Assembly (NCBI RefSeq): GCF_900102085.1
Contig: NZ_FMVM01000003.1
Coordinates: 62,001-126,000, forward strand
Source of the DNA: Paenibacillus polysaccharolyticus
GTDB lineage: Bacteria; Bacillota; Bacilli; Paenibacillales; Paenibacillaceae
Length of the DNA: 64,000 nucleotides
Reading direction: 5' to 3'
Each line of letters starts with the position of its first letter. Position 1 is the stretch's first letter. The notes under the pieces are model-generated. The model had not been told where the DNA came from and searched no databases. It was given only the letters and a program-made list of their open reading frames with translations. Shown here piece by piece: positions 53,439-63,376 of the stretch. A program made the translations under genes and the position numbers.

Positions 53439-56400
53439 TTATGCTTTTTCGACGTTAAAATATTTGGCCTGCGGATGGCTAAATACCATCGCGGACACCG
53501 ATGCTTCAGGTTCCATCATGAAACCTTCCGTCAACTCTACTCCGATATCTTCAGGCTGCATCAGCTTGAATAACGGACCCTGATCCTCCAGATCCGGACA
53601 AGCCGGATATCCAAAGGATACTCGAATTCCCTGATAACGTGCGCCATGACGTTGTTTCATCGTCATATCAGCCGGGTCTGGGAAGCCCCAGATATCCCTC
53701 ATCATGTGATGCACACGTTCTGCCAGTCCTTCCGCCACTTCCAGTGCTACAGACTGCAACGCATGCGAACGTAGATAATCCCCTTGATCCTTCCATGCCG
53801 TCGAAAGCTCGCGCACACCATGTCCCGCAGTGACAACGAGGAAGCCCACATAATCCATTTCACCGGATTCAACTGGCTTCAGGAAGTCGGACAGACACAG
53901 GAACGGCTCCACCTTCTGGCGTGGGAACGTAAAGGTATGCAGGATGTTGCTCGTATCTTGCGGATCATAAACGATGACGCTATTGCCGCTCGACTGCGCC
54001 GGGAAGAAACGATACATCGCATGAGCCTGAATGATTCCGTCACGAACCGCTTCCTGCATAATGCCATCAACGACCGCTTTCAAATCCGTAGCCTTAGGAT
54101 CACCCGCAGCGAGCAATTGCTCTACTGAACCACGAAGTCCCAAATGATGCCCAAGTAACATCTGCATATTCACATAAGGCAGGATGTGTGATAACGGGTA
54201 ATTCCGCAATGTATGACGATCTAAATCAGGTGGTACAAGCACCGGATGATCAGCTGAAATGGCCGAGCGCTCTACCCGGGTTAACTCAGGTAGTGCTTGA
54301 ACCTCTCCCGCATTTGAAGCATCGGCTTCTTTTTCCGCATCCATCTCTGCTTGCATGGCTTCCCGTGTCACAGGATTCATCAGCTTATTGGCCAGATCCA
54401 AACCATCCATTGCATCCTTCGCATAAACTACCATGCCGTTATATTCAGGGCGAATCCGGTTTTTGGTAAACTTACGAGTCAATGCCGCTCCACCTACCAT
54501 GATTGGCACATCAATACCAGCCGTGCGCAGATCCTGAGCGGTAAGAATCATCTGCTGAGCAGACTTAACGAGCAAACCTGAGAGGCCAATAGCGTCCACT
54601 TTTTCTTCCCTATACGCCTCAATAATACGCTCTGGTGGTACTTTTATACCCAAATTAATGATCCGGTAACCGTTATTGGACAAGATGATCTCTACCAAGT
54701 TTTTACCGATATCATGTACGTCCCCTTTAACGGTGGCGAGAATGATCTTACCTTTAACAGAAGTTTCGTTCTTCTCCATGAACTGCTCCAAATATGCTAC
54801 AGAAGCTTTCATGACTTCTGCACTCTGAAGCACCTCTGCTACTATTAACTCATTGTTGTTAAAGAGACGCCCGACTTCTTCCATGCCCCGCATCAACGGA
54901 CCGTTGATGACTTCAAGCGCTGAATATTTGGCGAGAGCCTGCTCCAGATCGGGCAACAAACCCTCTTTGCTTCCTTCAACGACATAAGATGCGAGACGTT
55001 CTTCTAATGAAAGGTTAGATATTTTTTCTTTCTTCTCTACCTTTTTGTTACGGAATGCGGCTACGAAGGCAGCGAGCGTATCATCATTTGTATTATATAA
55101 AAGCTCTTCCGAGAGTCTGCGTTCCTCTTCTGGAATGGACGCATACCGCTCCAGTTTCTCGGTATTAACGATGGCATAATCGAGCCCTGCTTTGGTACAT
55201 TCGTACAGGAAAACAGAGTTTAACACCTCACGACCTGCTTCAGGCAGACCAAAGGAAATGTTACTAATACCCAGAATCGTATGACACTCTGGTAACGCTT
55301 CTTTAATGATACGTATACCTTCGATTGTTTCTTTCGCAGATCCGATGTACTGCTCATCACCCGTACCTACCGGAAAGACCAGTGTATCAAAAATCAGGTC
55401 TTCAGGCTTCAACCCGTATTTGTTGACTAGTAAATCATACGAACGTTTGGCTACTTCAAGCTTGTCCTCGCGGCTGATCGCCTGACCACGCTCGTCAATC
55501 GTTCCGACAACTACCGCTCCGCCATATTTATGCAACAAAGGTGTTACCAACTCAAATTTCTCTTCGCCATCCTCAAGGTTAATGGAGTTAATAATCGCCT
55601 TCCCTTGAGAATATTGAAGCGCTGTATCAATAACTGAGGCATCTGTTGTGTCGATCATCAACGGAACCTTTACTTTTTTGACCACAAGTTCAAGGAACTT
55701 GATCATATCTTCCGTTTCCTCACGGTCAGGGTCCTGTACGCAGACGTCAACGATGTGTGCACCGTTTTTCACTTGAGCCCGGGCAATTTCGGAAGCTTCT
55801 TCGTACTTGCCCTCGACAATTAGCCGTTTGAATTTCCGTGAACCAAGCACGTTGGTGCGCTCACCAACCATATATGGACGATTGTCCTGTTCGACATATA
55901 CCGGTTCAATTCCCGACAATGCAGGCGGGTGTGTTCCGTTCAATTCTCTTGGGGGGTATTTGGCGAGTGTATCACGCATGGCCCGGATATGTGCTGGCGT
56001 TGTTCCGCAACATCCTCCTGCAATGTTCAACCAACCCTGTTCTGCAAAAGCACCGATCTTCTGCGCAAGTGAATCCGGTGATTCGTGATAGTTACCATTC
56101 TCGTCAGGCAAACCTGCATTGGGATAACAGCTCACAGCTACAGATGCCATGCCAGACAGAGATCGAATATGGTCACGCATGAACTCCGGACCCGTCGCAC
56201 AGTTTAGTCCTACCGAGATTGGGTTAAGGTGTTCTAGGGATATATAAAAAGATTCGATGTTCTGACCGGCCAGGGTCGTACCCATCGGTTCTATGGTTCC
56301 TGAGATCATGAGAGGCAGCTTGATACCGCTTTGATCAAATGCTTGCTGAATACCGATACTACCTGCTTTGACGTTAAGAGTATCCTGTGAGGTTTCAAGC

Positions 56401-56888
56401 AGTAGCGCATCAACGCCTCCCTCTATTAAAGCGAGGGCCTGCTCGAAATAACTGTCCACCAGCTCTTGGAATGTCACCCCGCCAGTCACAGACAGCGTTT
56501 TGGTTGTTGGTCCCATCGCTCCGACCACGTATCGTGGTGACTCTGGTGTGGAGAAACGTTCTACTGCAGCTTTCGCAATTCTGGCCGCTTCGAGATTTAT
56601 TTCACGTGCACGATCTTGAATATCGTATTCAGCAAGAACCACTGAGGTTGCACCAAATGTATTGGTCTCAATTAAATCGGCACCAGCTTCCAGATAATCC
56701 TCATGTATACGTTGGATCAAGTCTGGACGGGTTAGAACCAACATTTCATTACATCCATCCAGATCTTCGCCGCCGAAATCTTCGCTGGTCAGATCCACTT
56801 GTTGAATCATTGTCCCCATTGCGCCGTCGAGGATTAATATTCGTTGTTTTAATGCATCGTGTAGACTAAGCTTATCCAATATCTTCAC
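53439..56888 (-). CDS. metH: Cobalamin-dependent methionine synthase
   Basis: Moves a methyl group from methyl-tetrahydrofolate to homocysteine via B12. All four modules are present in 1149 residues: homocysteine domain (~1-320; LDGAMGTMIQ, zinc ligands in LNCATGPEF and GGCCGTTP), pterin domain (~340-600; VGERTNVLGSRKF), B12 domain (~650-870; VHDIGKN, with the cobalt-ligand His) and SAM activation domain (~900-1149). The start is GTG 56888 or TTG 56879, both behind GGGGGTGA. No SAM riboswitch or T-box is seen upstream. Divergent from mtnD. Confidence 0.97.
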   Translation of the reverse strand: MKILDKLSLHDALKQRILILDGAMGTMIQQVDLTSEDFGGEDLDGCNEMLVLTRPDLIQRIHEDYLEAGADLIETNTFGATSVVLAEYDIQDRAREINLEAARIAKAAVERFSTPESPRYVVGAMGPTTKTLSVTGGVTFQELVDSYFEQALALIEGGVDALLLETSQDTLNVKAGSIGIQQAFDQSGIKLPLMISGTIEPMGTTLAGQNIESFYISLEHLNPISVGLNCATGPEFMRDHIRSLSGMASVAVSCYPNAGLPDENGNYHESPDSLAQKIGAFAEQGWLNIAGGCCGTTPAHIRAMRDTLAKYPPRELNGTHPPALSGIEPVYVEQDNRPYMVGERTNVLGSRKFKRLIVEGKYEEASEIARAQVKNGAHIVDVCVQDPDREETEDMIKFLELVVKKVKVPLMIDTTDASVIDTALQYSQGKAIINSINLEDGEEKFELVTPLLHKYGGAVVVGTIDERGQAISREDKLEVAKRSYDLLVNKYGLKPEDLIFDTLVFPVGTGDEQYIGSAKETIEGIRIIKEALPECHTILGISNISFGLPEAGREVLNSVFLYECTKAGLDYAIVNTEKLERYASIPEEERRLSEELLYNTNDDTLAAFVAAFRNKKVEKKEKISNLSLEERLASYVVEGSKEGLLPDLEQALAKYSALEVINGPLMRGMEEVGRLFNNNELIVAEVLQSAEVMKASVAYLEQFMEKNETSVKGKIILATVKGDVHDIGKNLVEIILSNNGYRIINLGIKVPPERIIEAYREEKVDAIGLSGLLVKSAQQMILTAQDLRTAGIDVPIMVGGAALTRKFTKNRIRPEYNGMVVYAKDAMDGLDLANKLMNPVTREAMQAEMDAEKEADASNAGEVQALPELTRVERSAISADHPVLVPPDLDRHTLRNYPLSHILPYVNMQMLLGHHLGLRGSVEQLLAAGDPKATDLKAVVDGIMQEAVRDGIIQAHAMYRFFPAQSSGNSVIVYDPQDTSNILHTFTFPRQKVEPFLCLSDFLKPVESGEMDYVGFLVVTAGHGVRELSTAWKDQGDYLRSHALQSVALEVAEGLAERVHHMMRDIWGFPDPADMTMKQRHGARYQGIRVSFGYPACPDLEDQGPLFKLMQPEDIGVELTEGFMMEPEASVSAMVFSHPQAKYFNVEKA

Positions 56889-56994
56889 CCCCGCAAAACG
56901 TTAAATCTTAGTTTAACAGAAACTTACTTAATGTGAAAGATCGGTTTTGCTCCCGAAAGGTCGCGGATTTGCAGGAATGAAGCAGAAATGTGAA

Positions 56995-57023
56995 TCGACA
57001 AATTTTGAGCATTCCGATATAAT
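56995..57023 (+). promoter_or_regulatory. Sigma-A promoter of mtnD
   Basis: -35 TCGACA (56995-57000), 17-bp spacer, -10 TATAAT (57018-57023); predicted leader of ~27 nt. Confidence 0.65.
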
Positions 57024-57057
57024 ATCAATTAAACCAAGTGGAAAAGAGGGAAAGCGC

Positions 57058-57603
57058 ATGGCTGAAATTGTTATCCGAAATACGAACGAAAGAATCACTG
57101 GAGACGAGAACGTTCGAAATTTCTTGAACAAATATGACGTATTATACGAGAAGTGGGACGCTTCCAAATTAAACACGGAACTGCAAAACAACTTCGGCTT
57201 AACGGATGATCAGAAGCAAGAAGTATTAGAAACCTTCGATTATGAGATCAAAGACTTGGCGGCACGCCGCGGTTATCAAATCTGGGATGTCATCACCCTT
57301 TCCGAGCAAACACCAGACATCGAAGAGAAACTGGCCAAGTTCGAAGAGATCCATACGCATGCGGAAGATGAAATCCGTGCAATTGTTGCGGGTAAAGGTA
57401 TCTTTGTTATTAAAGCAACTGATGATACAGGTTACTTCAATGTAGAATTGTCTCCGGGTGACGTTATTTCCGTTCCTGAAAACACACCGCACTTCTTCAC
57501 TTTAATGGAGAACAAACAAATTATTGCGGTGCGCCTGTTCATCGAAAAAGATGGCTGGATCGCCGATCCGTATCCTGATCCAACGTTTATCAAAAACGCC
57601 TAA
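57058..57603 (+). CDS. mtnD: Acireductone dioxygenase
   Basis: Methionine-salvage cupin that oxidises acireductone to ketomethylthiobutyrate and formate. 181 residues from ATG 57058 (AAAGAGGG upstream). Metal ligands: His-x-His and Glu in IHTHAEDEIRAIVAG, and His in ENTPHFFTLM. Helical N-terminal part, then beta barrel. No other salvage genes (mtnA/K/W/X/B) are within the window, so this copy stands alone opposite metH, the other methionine gene here. Confidence 0.92.
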   Translation: MAEIVIRNTNERITGDENVRNFLNKYDVLYEKWDASKLNTELQNNFGLTDDQKQEVLETFDYEIKDLAARRGYQIWDVITLSEQTPDIEEKLAKFEEIHTHAEDEIRAIVAGKGIFVIKATDDTGYFNVELSPGDVISVPENTPHFFTLMENKQIIAVRLFIEKDGWIADPYPDPTFIKNA

Positions 57604-57630
57604 CTTTGATTAAAAAGTTAACGTGCTTAA

Positions 57631-57662
57631 CTAACCCCCTGCTCATAAGAGTCGGGGGTTAG
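57631..57662 (+). terminator. Hairpin terminator after mtnD
   Basis: Perfect 9-bp stem CTAACCCCC/GGGGGTTAG with a 14-nt loop between the convergent mtnD and gntR genes. No T run follows, so strength is uncertain. Confidence 0.55.
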
Positions 57663-57671
57663 TGTGATAAC

Positions 57672-58346
57672 CTAGATGAAATAGTGAGGATACTTGTCCT
57701 TTAAAATCTCCTGCTCGTATACTACAAGCCTGAGATGTGCTTCCATGACCTGTGCCGCTTCCTCCGTCTGACGCTCTGTAACCAGCCTCAGAATCTCTTT
57801 ATGTTGAGAGATAATCACTTCAAGATTCGAGTCTTCTGCTAACCGGAGTAATCGTAATCGATTAAATGGCATGTTCAACTGTTGCAACATTTTCCACGTC
57901 CGTAGCTTTCCAGTGCCCTGAAACAAAATCTGGTGGAATTCCTCATCCAATTCGAACAGTCGATAGAAGTTCTTTTTCCCAATACACACTTCCTGCATGG
58001 CAATGTTGGTTTCTAATTTGAACATGTACTCTTCAGGAAACGAAGTACATGCTAACATGACAATTTCCTTCTCCATCTTCTCGCGCATAAACCTGCCTTC
58101 TTCCACATGCTCCAGGTTAATATGCGAAACAATAGTGCCACTCTGTGGAATGATATCCAGTAGTTCTTCTTCGGCAAGCTTCATAAAAGCTTCTCGTACT
58201 GGTGTGCGGCTTACCTGTAATTCATCTGCGATTTCTTTTTCGGAAATTTTGGTACCTGGTTCAAGCTCCAGATGAAGAATTCGTTCTTTGAGCAAATTAT
58301 AAGAATAAGCCCTGGTAGAGCCTCTTGTTTTCTGATTAAATGCCAT
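57672..58346 (-). CDS. GntR-family regulator (FCD subgroup)
   Basis: 224 residues from ATG 58346, with AGAGGT ~8 nt ahead. The N-terminal winged helix (ERILHLELEPGTKISEKEIADELQVSRTPVREAFMKLAEEELL) is textbook GntR; the all-helical C-terminal domain (~85-220) with DEEFHQILFQ and HKEILRLV is of the FCD ligand-binding type. It follows the sugar-transport genes in the same direction with ~105 nt between them and is the obvious candidate for their local regulator. Ligand unknown. Confidence 0.9.
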   Translation of the reverse strand: MAFNQKTRGSTRAYSYNLLKERILHLELEPGTKISEKEIADELQVSRTPVREAFMKLAEEELLDIIPQSGTIVSHINLEHVEEGRFMREKMEKEIVMLACTSFPEEYMFKLETNIAMQEVCIGKKNFYRLFELDEEFHQILFQGTGKLRTWKMLQQLNMPFNRLRLLRLAEDSNLEVIISQHKEILRLVTERQTEEAAQVMEAHLRLVVYEQEILKDKYPHYFI

Positions 58347-58451
58347 GCCTTGACCTCTTTCTCTCAGCCATATTCCTTTCATATTAGCACAAACTACCGC
58401 TCCACTTAAATAACTTTAGCGAAACGGTAGCTCGGCTTCAAATCTTACAAA

Positions 58452-60086
58452 TTACTTTTTGTTTTCCTTATACGTCTTATAAGTGTCGTTCGCCATCTTC
58501 ACATAATTGGACAAGCCCTGACTTTCCAGCTCTTTTAAGAATGTATCATACTCGGATAACTTCCGTTCACCTATAATAAACTTCAACGTATTCTGGTCTG
58601 TGTAGTCTTTGAGCGGCGTGCTCATCAGAGTTACACGTTCACGATCTTCGGAAGAATAAGGGATAGGTGGTTCAGCCGGAATCACTTCCTTTGTCTCTTT
58701 CATATTTTTCTGGAACTCAAGTTCTTCTTCGCTAAACATGGATTGAAGCAGGTCTGTTGTTCCACCGTAAGCAAATACACCACCAGAGAATCCGAAGTCA
58801 ACGCGAAGGTCTTTCTTACCCTTAGGGTTCAAACCATTGTAATTAATATCATCTACTAACTTGCGTTTGCCACCTTCTTTAGTGTATGTCTCGTTCTCTA
58901 CACCCCACTTCGCAAATTCCTGTCCTTCATCACTGTAATACAACCAGTCGATAAATTGTAAAATCGCTTTGAAATTGTCACTATCTTTAATCTTCCCGGA
59001 AATCATCACACCGTTTTCGAGTCTGGAACCCGACATCAGCTGCCCTTTCGGCCCTCCCGGAACTGTGATCTTAGCAATCGAGAATTTCCCTTCACCCAAC
59101 GTTTTATCCATATCATTTCGATGAAGCACAAGCGTCTGAGAGTTACCATTAATTATAAAGGACTTGCCCGAAACGAACTTTTGAGTAGCTTGATCATCGT
59201 CTTGCGTGAAGCTTTCCTTATCAAGGAGTCCTTCTGCAACCATTTTGTTAAAAAACGTCAGCAATTCTTTGTACTCTGGCGTCGTTGCCGTGGCAACAAA
59301 TTCATCCTGGTCGGCTTTGTAGGTCAAGCCATTTCCATATCCCCATCCAGCCTTAGTCCCAAAACCCGTAGCTGCAATGCCAAGTGTACTGTTGAATTTG
59401 AAACGGTCTGAAAATGGAATGGAGTCCGGATAGATTTCTTTTAATTTTTTTGCTGCGGTATAGAGTTCATCCCAAGTTGTAGGAATGGCGATATTATTTT
59501 CTTTAAAAATGTCTGTTCTTATGATCAGTGTATAATCAGGCCATACTTCCTCATGTAATCCCGGTAAAACATAATATTTACCGTCCTCCTGACGCAGTCC
59601 TTCAAGTTCAGGTTCAAGTTTCCACTTTTCAATTTTGTCCTTGAAGTTTGGCATCAAATCAATGTAATCACTGATCGGAAGAATCGCTCCAGAAGATACA
59701 AAAGCAGATTCTTCACCCGGATAAGTCTTTGGAATAACGAGCGGAGCATCGCCAGAACTGATTAACAGCGATCGCTTCTGTGGATAGTCACTCATCGGCA
59801 CGATGGTTGGCTCCAACGTAACTCCTGTCATCTCCGATATTTTTTTGAATAACAGCCAGTCTTTTTTATAAGGATACGTCGGATGATCACTATACAAAAT
59901 AGAAAGATTAAATGGTTCCGTCGCTTTGAATGTTTCGCCCACATTATAACTCTCCATGGCTGATTTCGTGCCCACTTCGGTAACATCTGGGCCAGTCCCG
60001 GCACCACTGCTACAAGCAGCAAGTACAGCAGACATTGTCATTGCCAGAATCATCTTGCCAATCCGTTTACGAGGCTTTCTTTTCAA
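58452..60086 (-). CDS. Extracellular solute-binding lipoprotein (LplA/YtcQ-like)
   Basis: About 544 residues: basic N terminus, hydrophobic stretch and lipobox LAAC, then a large two-lobed binding protein typical of CUT1 importers for oligosaccharides. DYPQKRSLLISSGDAPLVI and WDELYTAAKKLKEIYPDS are family-like segments. TTG 60086 has AAGGGG at 9 nt; ATG 60095 is immediately after the GGGG and TTG 60116 is also in frame, so the exact start is open. The long binding protein and lack of an own ATPase match LplABC-type systems that use a shared MsmX-like ATPase. Confidence 0.9.
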   Translation of the reverse strand: MKRKPRKRIGKMILAMTMSAVLAACSSGAGTGPDVTEVGTKSAMESYNVGETFKATEPFNLSILYSDHPTYPYKKDWLLFKKISEMTGVTLEPTIVPMSDYPQKRSLLISSGDAPLVIPKTYPGEESAFVSSGAILPISDYIDLMPNFKDKIEKWKLEPELEGLRQEDGKYYVLPGLHEEVWPDYTLIIRTDIFKENNIAIPTTWDELYTAAKKLKEIYPDSIPFSDRFKFNSTLGIAATGFGTKAGWGYGNGLTYKADQDEFVATATTPEYKELLTFFNKMVAEGLLDKESFTQDDDQATQKFVSGKSFIINGNSQTLVLHRNDMDKTLGEGKFSIAKITVPGGPKGQLMSGSRLENGVMISGKIKDSDNFKAILQFIDWLYYSDEGQEFAKWGVENETYTKEGGKRKLVDDINYNGLNPKGKKDLRVDFGFSGGVFAYGGTTDLLQSMFSEEELEFQKNMKETKEVIPAEPPIPYSSEDRERVTLMSTPLKDYTDQNTLKFIIGERKLSEYDTFLKELESQGLSNYVKMANDTYKTYKENKK

Positions 60087-60133
60087 TCCATTCATCCCCT
60101 TTTGTTTAGTTTCCAAACCTATGTGTGAAAAGG

Positions 60134-61006
60134 TTACTGCTTAACAGAACCCAACATGATACCGGTTACAAAGTATCGCTGTACAAATGGATAGATGGTT
60201 AATATAGGCAGGATCGTTAACACCATCGTTACCGATTTGATGTTGGCAGCAATCTGAGTGAGATTGTCCGCAGAGGTTGCTCCCGCAGTGGCACCACTCG
60301 TTGCCCCGGCAATCATATTACGCAAATAGATCGTGACCGGAAACAGCTCTTTTTTGTCCAAATACAAGAAGGCAGGGAACCAGGAGTTCCAATGTCCAAC
60401 AGCGTAGAACAGCACCATCGTGGCCATGACCGCTTTACTGAGAGGCAAAATGATACGAAGCAAAATACCGTATGTGTTTAACCCGTCAATGGCGGCTGCT
60501 TCCTCTAACTCTTCTGGCATGTTCTCAAAAAAGGATTTCATGATGAGCATGTTATATATGCTGATTGCACCTGGGACAACCAGTGCCCACATGGTGTTAT
60601 TAAAACCAAGGGAATTAATGAGTACGTAGTTAGGAATCAGACCCCCGCTGAAAAACATCGTAAACACCGCAAACATGGTCAGAAATTTACGTCCCATCAA
60701 TCTTTTTTTGGACAATGCATAAGCAAAAATCGTCGTCATAAACATTGAGATTAAAGTCCCCACCACTGTGTAAATGATCGTATTTTTATAGTTCAACCAG
60801 AACATATTGTCCTTCGAAATGGTTTTATACGTTTCCACATTGAACCCTCTCGGGAACAAGCTTACCTTACCTGAGTTAATGTACGCTTCACTACTGAAGG
60901 ATTGTGCAACAACATTCAGGAATGGATATAGTGTAATAAAAACAATAAATAGCAAGAATGTTACATTAAATACCTTAAACACCTTGTATGATCGTGATTC
61001 CTGCAT
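60134..61006 (-). CDS. Carbohydrate ABC transporter permease (LplC/YtcP-like)
   Basis: 290 residues, six membrane segments, and the cytoplasmic coupling motif EELEEAAAIDGLNTYGILLRIILPLSKA (EAA loop). TAFLFVFxxN-type helices are replaced by the LplC pattern. GGAGG precedes the ATG. It lies 12 nt after the first permease and is followed by the binding-protein gene. No ATPase or glycosidase gene is in the operon. Confidence 0.92.
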   Translation of the reverse strand: MQESRSYKVFKVFNVTFLLFIVFITLYPFLNVVAQSFSSEAYINSGKVSLFPRGFNVETYKTISKDNMFWLNYKNTIIYTVVGTLISMFMTTIFAYALSKKRLMGRKFLTMFAVFTMFFSGGLIPNYVLINSLGFNNTMWALVVPGAISIYNMLIMKSFFENMPEELEEAAAIDGLNTYGILLRIILPLSKAVMATMVLFYAVGHWNSWFPAFLYLDKKELFPVTIYLRNMIAGATSGATAGATSADNLTQIAANIKSVTMVLTILPILTIYPFVQRYFVTGIMLGSVKQ

Positions 61007-61018
61007 GGTGTTCCTCCT

Positions 61019-61981
61019 TTACCATAAACTTCGTTGTGTCAGTTTGCGTGAGATCGCGTTTACAGTGAATACCAGAGTCAGTCCAATGATCGATTCGAAC
61101 AAACCAATGGCCGTTGCATAACTGAAATTGCTGGATTCAAGACCCACACGATACAAATAAGTCGATATTACATCGGAAGTCTCATAAATAAGCGGATTAT
61201 ACAAAAGCAAGATTTTTTCAAAGCCTACAGCCAGAAAGTTCCCCATGTTTAGAATCAGTAACGTAACAATCGTTGGCAAAATGCCTGGAATGGTTACATG
61301 TATCGTTTGCTTCCAGCGATTCGCTCCATCGATTCGTGCTGCTTCATACAAAGATTCATCAATCGTAGTTAGTGCTGCCAGATATAAAATAGCTCCCCAA
61401 CCCATACCCTGCCAGATTTCAGAAGAGATATAGATGGTTCTGAACCACTCTGCACGTTGCATGAATGGAATGTTATCGCCAGTAAAAAATGCAACCAGAC
61501 CGTTGATCGAACCATTCACTGCCGTTAATTGCAGAATCATACCTGCTACGATAACAATCGATAGAAAGTGAGGCAGATACGACGCTGTTTGCACAAATTT
61601 TTTAAATCGTTTGCTCTTCACCTCGTTAAGCATCAGTGCGAAAATAATCGGCACGGGAAACGTAAATAACAACGCAAGCCCGCCGAGCATAAGTGTGTTA
61701 CTAAAAACTCGCCAGAACGTTGGGTCCTCAATGAACATTTTGAAGTATCGTAATCCAACCCAGGTTTCTCCAAAAATACTGCCACCCGGTACAAATCGCC
61801 TAAAGGCGATTATGTTGCCTAACATCGGGCCATATTTGAAAATAATCAGATAAATGATGGGAAGAACTAGTAGCGAGTACAACTGCCAATCTTTACGAAT
61901 CAATATGGTAGCTGTTCGCAACTTGCTTTCTTTACGTGAAGATATCATCGGTATCGTTGCCTTAGATGTTTCTGACTTCAT
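61019..61981 (-). CDS. Carbohydrate ABC transporter permease (LplB/YteP-like)
   Basis: 320 residues, six membrane segments after a ~30-residue cytosolic N terminus; EAA loop YEAARIDGANRWKQTIHVTIPGI. First gene of the importer operon. GGAGTGA precedes the ATG. Two cre-like sites and a palindrome lie within 350 bp upstream, so carbon catabolite control is likely. Confidence 0.92.
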   Translation of the reverse strand: MKSETSKATIPMISSRKESKLRTATILIRKDWQLYSLLVLPIIYLIIFKYGPMLGNIIAFRRFVPGGSIFGETWVGLRYFKMFIEDPTFWRVFSNTLMLGGLALLFTFPVPIIFALMLNEVKSKRFKKFVQTASYLPHFLSIVIVAGMILQLTAVNGSINGLVAFFTGDNIPFMQRAEWFRTIYISSEIWQGMGWGAILYLAALTTIDESLYEAARIDGANRWKQTIHVTIPGILPTIVTLLILNMGNFLAVGFEKILLLYNPLIYETSDVISTYLYRVGLESSNFSYATAIGLFESIIGLTLVFTVNAISRKLTQRSLW

Positions 61982-62105
61982 GTGTCATTCACTCCGATCC
62001 ATGCTTGATTAAAAATGCTTTAATCGCTGTTTGACAAGTCTTTCTCTCCCTCATGTTGCAAAGGATACCTGTCTATTCGATTCACCTCCACTACAAAATC
62101 AAAAA

Positions 62106-62119
62106 TGTAAACGGTATCA
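62106..62119 (-). promoter_or_regulatory. CcpA cre site
   Basis: TGTAAACGGTATCA agrees with the cre consensus TGWAANCGNTNWCA at every defined position, 125 bp ahead of the importer operon. Confidence 0.7.
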
Positions 62120-62212
62120 ATTTGGGATATATGTACACTCAAGCATATGCAAACGTGTGAACCTGACTGAGCATGCATTGCTTGAATGTCGTTAAATTGA
62201 ATCAGTCATTGT

Positions 62213-62226
62213 ATAAAGCGCTTACA
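62213..62226 (-). promoter_or_regulatory. Second cre-like site
   Basis: On the minus strand TGTAAGCGCTTTAT, matching the cre consensus except at the last two positions. Confidence 0.45.
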
Positions 62227-62330
62227 AAACGGCCATTAAATCATTCGCCTTTTTCTTCTTTCATGCATCTGAAAATGTACTTGTAGTTGATCAGTGAATG
62301 CTCTCGAATGTTTTATAATTAAAAACTAGT

Positions 62331-62342
62331 CATACTAGTATG
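62331..62342. promoter_or_regulatory. 12-bp palindrome, candidate GntR operator
   Basis: CATACTAGTATG is a perfect palindrome, with a partial repeat ACTAGT just to its left (62325-62330). Next to it on the minus strand is a TATAAA that could be a -10. The rest of 61982-62556 is AT-rich and shows no gene. Confidence 0.4.
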
Positions 62343-62452
62343 TTAGTTGTATTCTAAAGCAGCTTTTTTTTAATTTCAATAACTTTTCATTAAAAATTTA
62401 AATAATCGCCCCTAACAATGCATTAAAAACACTCTTATATGGAATGTATTAA

Positions 62453-62513
62453 AACAAAAAAACATTGGTTACGATACATGAACAAACGATCATTCATGTC
62501 ATAACCAATGTTA
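62453..62513 (-). terminator. Rho-independent terminator of the HAD gene
   Basis: AACATTGGTTA/TAACCAATGTT outer stem plus inner ACATGA/TCATGT; on the minus strand followed by a long T-rich tract. About 44 nt past the HAD stop. Confidence 0.8.
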
Positions 62514-62556
62514 AATGAATAGCTATTTGGGCGAAGATTTTATGTCATTTATGATT

Positions 62557-63348
62557 TTAAAAATTTGCGATAAGCCCCTCTAATTCAGACAAATGTTTAA
62601 TCTCGTGGTTCGGTGAATAACTTTCATTATTTGTTTTGTTCTCGCGGTTAATCCATACTGCACGAATACCTGAAGACAACGCACCACGAATATCTGTTGT
62701 TAACTTATCGCCTACCATCATACTTTCTTCTGGTTGAACACCCAGTCTACTTAGCGCATGCTCAAAAATAGATGGATCTGGCTTACCTTTACCAAAGCTA
62801 CCTGAGATAATAATCTCATCAAAGAAAGGAGATAACTCTGGAACACCATCAAGTTTCTCTTGCTGTAAAGCAGGACATCCATTAGTCAAAAGCAACAATC
62901 TGTACTTGCCTTGCAAATGGCGCAACGTTTCCATCGTTTCTTCATATACATGAGGTCTCGATCTACGTTCTGCACCAAACTGAGAGGCCAGGCGCTCTGC
63001 AAGCTCATCATGATCGACACCCAGCTTTAGTAAACCACGGCGCCAAGACTCCTTGCGATAAATTGGAGCCAATTGTTCAAGCTGACGAAATTCCGGTTGT
63101 TCTCCTCCCGTAAAGTTCGCCCAAAGTCCTTCAAAAGGGTTAATTCCAATCATTTTGGTAAAAGGGAACGTTTCATAAGATTCATATAGTTCACGTGCTT
63201 CATTACGAACAGCCTCTTCGAGTGCCTCAGCATTAACACCTGTTTCTGCTGCAGCAATTAGACAAGTTTCATGAAAGGCTTCTCGTACACTCCGTTCATC
63301 CCATAATAAAGTATCATCCAGGTCAAACATAATCGCTTTTAACGCCAT
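62557..63348 (-). CDS. HAD-superfamily phosphatase (YjjG/YsaA-like)
   Basis: About 263 residues. Motif I MFDLDDTLLWDE, motif II LLLLTNGCPAL, Lys in GSFGKGKPDPSIFE and motif IV MVGDKLTTDIRGAL, with a helical C1 cap: the layout of pyrimidine 5'-nucleotidase/haloacid dehalogenase-like HAD-IA enzymes. Substrate unknown. ATG 63348 is 12 nt after AAAGGGG; ATG 63357 is the other option. It follows the small membrane-protein gene and is closed by a terminator. Confidence 0.87.
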   Translation of the reverse strand: MALKAIMFDLDDTLLWDERSVREAFHETCLIAAAETGVNAEALEEAVRNEARELYESYETFPFTKMIGINPFEGLWANFTGGEQPEFRQLEQLAPIYRKESWRRGLLKLGVDHDELAERLASQFGAERRSRPHVYEETMETLRHLQGKYRLLLLTNGCPALQQEKLDGVPELSPFFDEIIISGSFGKGKPDPSIFEHALSRLGVQPEESMMVGDKLTTDIRGALSSGIRAVWINRENKTNNESYSPNHEIKHLSELEGLIANF

Positions 63349-63376
63349 TCCGATCATCTGCCCCTTTACACGTTAA

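Noticed and set aside
56889..57057. SAM riboswitch or T-box upstream of metH
   Set aside because: The gap is short and none of the conserved motifs or helices were found.
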